NCBI GenBank assembly: GCA_030596265.1
Contig: JAUVKM010000060.1
Location: 1-9,428 of the forward strand
Direction of reading: 5' to 3'
DNA: 9,428 nucleotides
Source of the DNA: Candidatus Cloacimonadota bacterium
Lineage (GTDB): Bacteria > Cloacimonadota > Cloacimonadia > Cloacimonadales > TCS61
In this document: piece by piece, positions 1 to 6,900 of the stretch
Position numbering within the stretch: position 1 is the stretch's first letter
Layout: every line of letters starts with the position of its first letter
The notes under the pieces: generated by a model
Seen by the model: only the letters and a program-made list of their open reading frames with translations
Databases searched by the model: none
Told to the model about the DNA's origin: nothing
Program-made: the position numbers and the translations under genes

Positions 1-595
1 CTCGAAGTAAGATCAATACTTTTTTCGAAAGGATTACAAAACGGTCTTTATTACTTCTTGCGCTGCTGATAAATATTTGCATTTTATCAGAATCAATATC
101 TTCTATTTTAATATATGTTACTTCACTCGGAGTTAAACCAGCCGAGTATATCAAGAAGATCATACACTTTGCTCTTAAATCCGTTATGCATTTCAGAATT
201 TTACTAACTTCCTGCTCATTTAAGATTTGTGGAAGTCTTTTCTCTCTTTTGGGTCTTGTTAAATAATAATCATCAATTTCTTGATGCAGCACATTAGTAT
301 AATAAAATCTTATGGAATTAATTGCATTGTTCTGGGATGATACAGAATATTTTTTCTTCTTCACTAAGTACAAAATATATTGTCGAACTTCATCAAAATC
401 AATCTCTTCCGGATCTGTGTTTTTAAAATAATTTAAAAATAATTGGAAATGTTGTTGATATGTTTTGATGGTAGATTCATTATAATTCATTAATTCGAGG
501 GTTTCTATATATGCAGGCAGAAAATATTTATTTGAAGATTTTATTGTTTCAGGCTTTTCATCCCTAATTTTAATATCTCTTGTTTCAATCTGCAT
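1..595 (-). CDS. Tyrosine recombinase/integrase, C-terminus cut by window edge, active-site residues substituted
   Basis: 198 codons are visible, running off the left edge. Residues about 26-105 form the N-terminal SAM-like DNA-binding domain of phage/XerC-D-type integrases, with the family pattern NESTIKTYQQHFQLFLNYF and a QNNAINSIRFYY helix. The catalytic domain starts near residue 122 (LPQILNEQEV) and carries YSAGLTPSEV at 150-159, a DID at 166-168 and SNKDR at 181-185. In active members the box reads YSAGLRxSEV; here the catalytic Arg is Thr155 (codon ACT at 131-133), and the beta-hairpin Lys of GKGxKxR aligns with Arg180. The remaining HxxR, His/Trp and Tyr motifs lie outside the window. 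The ATG is fixed by an in-frame TAA directly before it (596-598), and an AAGGAAAG ribosome site lies at 601-608. No stop or frameshift is seen, so it is either a decaying element gene or a catalytically altered DNA-binding relative. The family call is firm; loss of activity is inference. Confidence 0.88.
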   Translation of the reverse strand, partial: MQIETRDIKIRDEKPETIKSSNKYFLPAYIETLELMNYNESTIKTYQQHFQLFLNYFKNTDPEEIDFDEVRQYILYLVKKKKYSVSSQNNAINSIRFYYTNVLHQEIDDYYLTRPKREKRLPQILNEQEVSKILKCITDLRAKCMIFLIYSAGLTPSEVTYIKIEDIDSDKMQIFISSARSNKDRFVILSKKVLILLR

Positions 596-630
596 TTAGT
601 CTTTCCTTTATTTTTACTTGCAAAACCAAA

Positions 631-657
631 ATTGTATGTTTTGTTATTAACTGTCAA
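631..657 (-). promoter_or_regulatory. Candidate promoter of the recombinase gene
   Basis: On the minus strand a perfect TTGACA (652-657) is followed by TACAAT (631-636), one mismatch from TATAAT. The spacer is 15 bp, shorter than the usual 16-18. The site lies 36 bp upstream of the ATG, with a ribosome site between them. A sigma70-type promoter placed here would let the recombinase be expressed independently of the protease operon upstream. The match is visible; its use is inference. Confidence 0.5.
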
Positions 658-666
658 ATAGAAAAA

Positions 667-698
667 GTTTAGCAATTATGAAGTTTAGTAATTAAGTA
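667..698. repeat. Two tandem copies of a 16-bp repeat upstream of the recombinase promoter
   Basis: Copies at 667-682 (GTTTAGCAATTATGAA) and 683-698 (GTTTAGTAATTAAGTA) match at 13 of 16 positions and abut directly. A third copy may begin at 699 (GTTAA). They sit about 10 bp upstream of the -35 element of the recombinase promoter. They could be regulator or recombinase arm-binding sites, or simple AT-rich slippage products. Confidence 0.55.
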
Positions 699-732
699 GT
701 TAAAAGGAAAAAAGAGATATAAAAAATCTGAG

Positions 733-760
733 ATTCTTCGCAGAAAATTCTCCGAAGATT
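733..760. other. Imperfect stem-loop in the spacer
   Basis: ATTCTTCG (733-740) pairs with CGAAGATT (753-760) with one mismatch, and the stem continues inward after a C/C mismatch (742-745 with 748-751, effectively a short AT loop). On the minus strand it is followed, after about 8 bases, by a T-run at 726-721. It could therefore act as a weak second terminator or an element-end hairpin. Function is unknown. Confidence 0.4.
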
Positions 761-816
761 TCCTCCAGCCTTCTTGCTAATATGGCTTGGCATGCAGAAA
801 GACAGTTTTTTTATAC

Positions 817-851
817 TCAAATTTCCAATCGCATATCGTAAATCTGAAATC
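817..851. repeat. Degenerate 7-bp-period tandem repeat, five units
   Basis: Read on the minus strand from 851 to 817, the 35 bases divide into five 7-mers. They begin GATTTCA and GATTTAC, followed by GATATGC, GATTGGA and AATTTGA. The GATTT-like start recurs in register in most units. The stretch is non-coding. It resembles the short-period intergenic repeats found in some low-GC FCB genomes, but no family can be named from sequence alone. Confidence 0.45.
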
Positions 852-946
852 AAGTCTTCCTGCGGCTTCTTATGTTCCCTCTCTTGTGTTTGAAGAAATC
901 AGGGCGTAAGTCCGGCGAAGACGGAACAGCAGGGTGAGGTGTGTAG

Positions 947-983
947 AATAACCCAGCCTGAGAGATTCTCAAGCCGGGTTATT
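947..983 (-). terminator. Hairpin terminator after the S8 protease gene
   Basis: AATAACCC (947-954) pairs perfectly with GGGTTATT (976-983). Inside, GC (956-957) pairs with GC (973-974) and TGAGA (959-963) with TCTCA (967-971), leaving a 3-base loop with two single mismatches. The hairpin starts 7 bases past the protease stop codon. On the minus strand the T-tract after the stem is weak (GGGTTATTCT), while the plus-strand flank is also AT-rich, so it could work in either direction. The position strongly suggests the end of the protease operon. Confidence 0.75.
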
Positions 984-990
984 ATTTATA

Positions 991-3906
991 TTATTTTAGA
1001 AGCAGCATCTTCTTTGTTGCTGCAGTTTTACCATTAACATTCAATCTGTAGAAATAAACTCCTGAGCTTACAGGTTCACCCGAGTCATCGTTTCCATTCC
1101 AAACTGTAGAATGCTGACCTGCTGAAAGCTGATTGCTTACAAGTTGTCGTACTTTTTGACCCTTAATACTATAAATTGATACCCCAACATTACTATTCTC
1201 AGAGATAGAGAATAAAATTGTTGTGGTTGGATTGAAAGGATTTGGATGATTTCCAATAAGAGCAGTAACCGGTATCAGATCGGAATCTGCATCGGTAAAG
1301 GTAATAGAAAGAGTAACAGGAATAACAGTTACGTCTCTATTATCTGTAATACTAATATCAGCAGTATAATCTCCATTTTCTAATCCATCTGGATCTATTG
1401 TAAGCATTATTGTATCGGTATCTCCGGGCTGCACTGTACCTGAATAAGAATCGAGTTCCAACCAATCACCTGTATAGATCAATTCTATTGTATATTCACC
1501 AACTCCTTCTCCAATATTCGCAATGGTAAATTCATCCGTTACTATTTCATTAATTATCAGATCGAAAGTAAACACATCAGGGTTAATTTCTAAGATCGGA
1601 AGTAGTACTTCAACTTCCGGGAATGTAATATAATCTATCCAGGCGCAATCTGAGCCACCGCTCACACTGCCGTCTTTCACATAAACCCAGTCAAATGTAT
1701 GTATGCCGGCATCAATTTCATAGCTGGCAAACGTCCAGGGAGAAGATCCATCAGCTTCCGGTTGGAATCGATCAGCAGTTTCTCCATCAATAATAAAGAA
1801 AAGTCCATCATAGAAATAAGTTTGGGAAGGACTATATTCACTGTCGACTTTGTACCAGAAACTTAACGTACCATCCTGAGTAACTTCTAATTCTAAACTT
1901 ATGAAAGAAGCTTGATTATCAATTATTGGATAAGATTTTGCACTTGCTGCACCGCTATAAAATTCAGTAGTGTCAATACTCCATTCTATATTAGTTATTG
2001 GATTTCCAAGAATAAAATCTTCTATCGGATTCACATTCGGCCACGTGATCTCATACCCTTGAAATTCCCATGGATATTGTAGGAATCCACCACTCTCAAA
2101 ATCTTCATCGGCAGGTCCAACTGTTGTAAAACTCCAAATTGGTCCATAAGCATTTCCAAAATCATTTATAGAATTAATGCTCCAGTAATAAACTGTTTCT
2201 AATTCTAAAGTTCCGGCTAGTTCATAATTAGAAGAGGTTACTGCTTCTCCATTTACTATATTTGTAGGTGGATTATCGGTACCGAAAAATACTTCATAAG
2301 AAGCTGCTCCACCACCATTCATCCAACTCAAGTTTGTATTAACTGCAACACTCTCGGCATTATCAGAAGGATTGGGATTAACTGCAGCATTTGGTGGTGT
2401 ATTTGGTGTGGGAACCGCATTGACTGATGCAAGCGCATCAATTCTTCCTGAACCGAAATTATTGTTCTTAGGATTTTGAGCAACTGCTGCATTTTCTTCA
2501 ATTATCTGATCTATTTGTGCTGGAGTAAGAGTGAAATCTTTTGAAAGCATCAGTGCTATAACTCCTGCTACACATGGTGTAGCCATAGAAGTTCCGCTCC
2601 ATCCATCTGCATATCCGGTATTATTGTTATATGCTAATGATTTAATATTAACTCCTGGAGCAGAAATATCAGGACGGATCAAGCCCATTTCGGGATTGTA
2701 AGCATAATCATTGTAATCGGCAACAAATTCCCATGTAACAGGACCCCTACTGGAGAAGCTGGCAAGATTATCATTAATATCGGTAGCTCCAATGCAAACT
2801 ACAGAGGAAAGACCACCGGTAAGTGTTTGATCCGGATGCAACCAGGGTGGAGGACAATCTCCGGGAGTTCTCACATTATCGGGAATAGGATATGAAGATT
2901 GCTGATTACCTTCATTTCCTGCAGCAACTGATGCAAAAACATCGGCTGCATAAACATAATCCATTGTATTTCTCCAAGCTGTTCTATTTGTTCCCCAATT
3001 GTGCTGCCAGCCGAAAGACATACTTAAAACATCAGCTCCGTTATCTACAGCAAATTCAATTGCCTGCCAGCATACAGATTCACTACCGTTACCGGTTGAA
3101 TCTAATAATTTTATACACATTATTGAAGATTCCGGAGCCATACCGGTTTGAGAACCGGATGTTCCATCTCCTGCAACTGTTCCGGCACAATGTGTTCCAT
3201 GTCCATGATCATCCATCGGATTGTTATCATTATTAATAAAATCGTAACCGTGTAATGGATAATCAGGATGGCTCCAGAGATGGTCGTTCAAATCCGTATG
3301 ATTGTAATTAACTCCAGTATCCAAAACCGCTACAATAACTCCTAAACCGTAATATCCCTGCGACCATACATCATCTGCATTAACTTTAGTTACATTCCAT
3401 GTGATCTCTCTACTGTCCCTTATCTCATGCAGATATTCGCTCGATTCTTTGTTAATAGCCGGAGCTAAAAGTATATTTCTCTCTTCATCATAATCTATCA
3501 ATGCAATATCATTTCTCTCAGAAATTTTATCTATCGCATTTTTAGTTATTTCACAATTCACTACATTAACTATCCAAAGTGTTTTTATTTTTCTAACTTC
3601 GGAAGCTGATTCTAATTCATTTAGTTGAGAAATTAGATCTGCTTGAGATCGTGTACTGAATTCTTTAAGTTTAGAAGTTACATGTTCTCTTTTGTCTTGT
3701 TTTGTCATCCTTGATGTTTCTAAGATCATTTTCTGTGAATCATAAATATCTCTAAGAGAAATATTTACTCGTATAAATTCATCCTCAGAAGAAATGTTCA
3801 TCTTCTCCAATAATTGTGTGTTTATAGTTTCTTTATATTCTGAGGAATACAATAAACTACCGATAATTAAAAAAATTATCATCAAATACGTTGTTTTCAT
3901 TTTCAT
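991..3906 (-). CDS. Secreted subtilisin-like serine protease (peptidase S8) with T9SS-type C-terminal tail
   Basis: 971 residues. A signal peptide (about 1-22: Lys-rich start, then a hydrophobic run) is followed by a pro-region, 25-150. The S8 catalytic domain spans about 165-500 with the full triad: Asp196 in VLDTG, His236 in HGHGTHCAG and Ser440 in GTSMATP, plus oxyanion Asn331 in AAGNEG. Overall it resembles the bacillopeptidase F/subtilisin branch. After it come a fibronectin type III-like domain (about 503-596), a jelly-roll/MAM-like domain beginning DEDFESG (about 600-763), an Ig/BACON-like domain (about 770-870) and the sorting tail (885-971). It should hydrolyse proteins outside the cell or on its surface, tethered or released after type IX export. 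It starts 16 bp after the stop of the C25-like gene, so co-transcription is likely, and the hairpin at 947-983 ends the unit. The first of two close ATGs was chosen for its ribosome-site spacing. All catalytic residues are present; the substrate is unknown. Confidence 0.95.
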   Translation of the reverse strand: MKMKTTYLMIIFLIIGSLLYSSEYKETINTQLLEKMNISSEDEFIRVNISLRDIYDSQKMILETSRMTKQDKREHVTSKLKEFSTRSQADLISQLNELESASEVRKIKTLWIVNVVNCEITKNAIDKISERNDIALIDYDEERNILLAPAINKESSEYLHEIRDSREITWNVTKVNADDVWSQGYYGLGVIVAVLDTGVNYNHTDLNDHLWSHPDYPLHGYDFINNDNNPMDDHGHGTHCAGTVAGDGTSGSQTGMAPESSIMCIKLLDSTGNGSESVCWQAIEFAVDNGADVLSMSFGWQHNWGTNRTAWRNTMDYVYAADVFASVAAGNEGNQQSSYPIPDNVRTPGDCPPPWLHPDQTLTGGLSSVVCIGATDINDNLASFSSRGPVTWEFVADYNDYAYNPEMGLIRPDISAPGVNIKSLAYNNNTGYADGWSGTSMATPCVAGVIALMLSKDFTLTPAQIDQIIEENAAVAQNPKNNNFGSGRIDALASVNAVPTPNTPPNAAVNPNPSDNAESVAVNTNLSWMNGGGAASYEVFFGTDNPPTNIVNGEAVTSSNYELAGTLELETVYYWSINSINDFGNAYGPIWSFTTVGPADEDFESGGFLQYPWEFQGYEITWPNVNPIEDFILGNPITNIEWSIDTTEFYSGAASAKSYPIIDNQASFISLELEVTQDGTLSFWYKVDSEYSPSQTYFYDGLFFIIDGETADRFQPEADGSSPWTFASYEIDAGIHTFDWVYVKDGSVSGGSDCAWIDYITFPEVEVLLPILEINPDVFTFDLIINEIVTDEFTIANIGEGVGEYTIELIYTGDWLELDSYSGTVQPGDTDTIMLTIDPDGLENGDYTADISITDNRDVTVIPVTLSITFTDADSDLIPVTALIGNHPNPFNPTTTILFSISENSNVGVSIYSIKGQKVRQLVSNQLSAGQHSTVWNGNDDSGEPVSSGVYFYRLNVNGKTAATKKMLLLK
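994..1254 (-). other. T9SS type A sorting tail of the S8 protease (residues 885-971)
   Basis: The tail opens with NHPNPFNPTTTI and continues with IKGQKVRQLVSNQLSAGQHS, VWNG, SSGVYFYRL and a final ATKKMLLLK. This is the C-terminal export/anchoring module that type IX-secreted proteins carry. It is the closest match in the window to the tail of the partial gene at the right edge. Confidence 0.85.
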
Positions 3907-3911
3907 TTTTA

Positions 3912-3919
3912 CCCCTTTT
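3912..3919 (-). promoter_or_regulatory. Ribosome binding site of the S8 protease gene
   Basis: AAAAGGGG on the minus strand lies 5 bases before the ATG at 3906 and 11 bases before a second in-frame ATG at 3900. The 5-base spacing favours the first ATG. The site lies inside the 16-bp gap after the upstream stop codon (3923-3925), a layout that favours translational coupling. Confidence 0.6.
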
Positions 3920-3922
3920 ATT

Positions 3923-6900
3923 TTATTTAATCAGTATCATCTTTTTTGTTTTTGTAGAACCCTTAGATTCGAGCTGATAGAAATAGACTCCTGAACTTAC
4001 CTTACGGTTCTTATCATCGGTTCCATCCCAATAAGTGTAATCACTTCCGGCTTCCTTATGCTCATTAACAAGTGTTTTTACATACTGTCCTCTGATATTG
4101 TACACTTTAATTGTTATCTTACCGGCTGCAGGAATCTCGTAATCGATCTTCGTAAACGGATTAAATGGATTTGGATAGTTCTGCCCAAGTATATAATGTT
4201 CTACTGGAGGTGTGTTTGAAAGTACATCTAATGTTATTGGAATATTAAGAATTTGCCCAATATTAGTGATGATCTTAATAACTGCAACATAAATAGCAGG
4301 TTCAAGTCCATTGGAAGAGATAGTTATAGAATTAATATCGTTTTCGCCTGCCGGAATAATTCCCGAAGTATTTTCTATTGCCAGCCAATTAACTGGTGAA
4401 TCTACAATTGTGAAAGATCCGGATGTGTTTTGAACAGAACCGGAAAGATTGCTGATTCGGAATATACAATATTCGGAAGGTGGTCCCGAAACTGTAAAAA
4501 TAAATGAACCGGTATTTTCAGTTGTTTCTGTAACTATTTCCCATGAATACCCATTATTTGCGGAAAACTCGATCCGCACATTTTCGTAAATACTTGTATC
4601 TTCCCAAAGTAATGTTTCAATTGTTCCATAAGATAGTATAGAATTTTCATTCGGATAGATTATATTGAAAGCAGAAATGCTGAATAAACTATCAGAAATA
4701 TCGAAACTACTTTCATCGATGGTTGTAACTTTGAATCTGCATTCATCGCTAAGTGGACCATCAAAAGTGTATGGATATGATCCTGAATTTTCAGCCATTC
4801 CATCAATTATTTGCCAGGTTTGCTCATTATCTCTGGTTAAGGATAATTTAACAAAGTCGGCATCACCATATTTATTCCATCTTAGAGTGTCTTGAATTGA
4901 GGGAACGATAGTTTCTCCACCATTGGGATAAGTTACCCAGAGATAATTATCTCCGGTTGGATCTACAGTAAATGTACCGCTAACTTCGTGAGGAGCGACT
5001 CCCGATCCATCTCCTTCGATGTACCAGCCAATTTCTACAGGAGATGTTTGATCTTCGTCAATCGTAACGTTTACATTAATATGAATTCCAACATTAGAAG
5101 GCAGGATTGTTATTCCCTGCTCAAATCCCCAACTGACTTCGGCTCCATCACCAATTTCATTATTATATTCCAGAACATCAATATCTGTAGCACTATTTAC
5201 ATAAAAACCAGGTGGGAAGTCAATTGTAATACCTTGAATACCTTCGCCATCAACATCGGGATGAACTAAATAAAAAAGGAAACCCATTGGAACTATCGGA
5301 ATATAAATTGATGTCATACTTATTATGAAATTTCCTTCAATGCTTCTTGAGAGATCTTCAATGAAATTGGATGGATCATTAGAAGGTACTCTGGCAAAAT
5401 GAGCAAATGATACTTCATAAGAAACATCGGAGGAGCCAAGAGCATTTGATAAAGCAAGATCAACCAGGAAAGTGGAATCTGCGGGAACAGTAAAAAAGAA
5501 ACTCTCAGGCTCAACACTTATAAACGGAATGCCATAATCAACATTATTACAAAATAGTATTGCGGTCTCATTTTGTAATTCATGTACGGTATTTGGATAT
5601 ATATTTGAGAAAGTTAGCAATAGACCGTTATCCTGTTGATAGTTTTCTAAGCCTATAGTGGCATAATTCTCATCATGATCGGTGTTACTCACTTCTTTAT
5701 ATTGGAACTTGATCAGTTTATTTACCGTAGCTGAGAAGTAATATTCCGGATCGTATAGTATCACCTGAAAGATCTCACTGATCTCATCATATTCATTTTT
5801 AAAATCGGACCATTCAATGATAAAATAATTTTTTTCTTCATCGTATTTAACATATATTCTACCATCAATAAGGTCATCCCAGAAAGGTGCGATCATTCCG
5901 GCTGGACCAACTCCGGATGGGATATTACGATTTCTATGAAACACAAGCGGCATAGTCTCCATAGAGATATAACCTTCAGTACAAACAGAGATGTGATCAT
6001 AGAAACTACCATAATAATTGAACTGGAAGGGAAGTGGGATGATCTTTGTTGCTCCGTCAGTGATTGTATGGTCAGCATTGAGAAGTGAACCGTCACCTCC
6101 ATAGGTAGGATCTATTTCGATCCAGTCATATTGTGGTGTCTCGAAGTTTCCAAAATCTCTAGATTCAATTGCAAAATAACCGCTTTCACTAAATGTAACG
6201 CTGGTTGAATCTATAATGCCGATTGGATAATTGAAACTAATATTTTGCAAAATAATATCATCATTTGTGATCTTCAATTCAAATTGGACAATTTCACCGG
6301 AGATCACATTCTCGGGTAGAACAGTAAAGTTACCGATTCCCGTTTCATCTTGCTGAATGTTAATAAAGGTAGAAAAGGCATTTTCAATTATGGCATTTTC
6401 ATTCGTGCAGATAAGTTCAGCTTGGAAATTACCGGTTTCAAAATTTCCATAGTTAAGCAATTCAATTGTAATATTTGCTAGTTCATTTTGGATAAGGCAA
6501 TTAGATGAGTTTTGTACTAAAAATTCAGAAACAACCAGTTCCGGTGAAACAATTGCAGTTGGGCATAAAAAAACAAAATCTCCACTGTCAGAAGTGATAT
6601 TCATAAATAAATTTACATCCTCTCCATCAATCCAGCTCTCAGAAACCTGTATCTCAAATTCATCTGAAAAATTCTGTCCGTTCTCTAGAATATTGAGAAC
6701 AATTGGGTTACCGGAGAGTGAGATATGTTCATTATTACATGAAAGAGTAATAATAATATCTTCAATATCATCAACTCCAATATTAGCAATTGTAAATTCC
6801 AAGTTTGAATTAAATCCGGAGATTAGTTGCTCTGAAAAAGAAAAATCTTCTAATATGAGTGAAGCATCTGAATTCACCATCAGGTCGTTCGTTTGTGGGA

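Larger units (their letters stand above)
596..990. other. Non-coding spacer between recombinase and S8 protease genes
   Basis: No gene is supported in these 395 bases. Reading from the recombinase outwards they hold a ribosome site, a promoter candidate (631-657), an imperfect 16-bp tandem repeat (667-698), an imperfect stem-loop (733-760), a 7-bp-period repeat (817-851), a small GC-richer hairpin around 910-927 (TCCG/CGGA arms), and the terminator hairpin of the protease gene (947-983). The mixture of short repeats and stem-loops looks like dispersed intergenic repeat sequence or the remains of an element end rather than a decayed gene. That last reading is inference. Confidence 0.7.

Noticed and set aside
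733..760. CRISPR repeat or attC site
   Set aside because: The hairpin occurs once, there is no regularly spaced repeat-spacer series, and conserved core triplets are missing.
692..793. A 33-codon minus-strand open frame (ATG at 791-793) in the spacer
   Set aside because: It overlaps the stem-loop and the tandem repeat, lacks a clear ribosome site, and its Lys/Arg-rich then Phe-rich make-up looks like translated repeat sequence.
1..990. An integron (integrase gene with adjacent attI and cassettes)
   Set aside because: The geometry is suggestive, but no attC-like R/L box pairs were seen in the spacer, the neighbouring genes are far too long for cassettes and lie on the integrase strand, and the recombinase looks catalytically altered.
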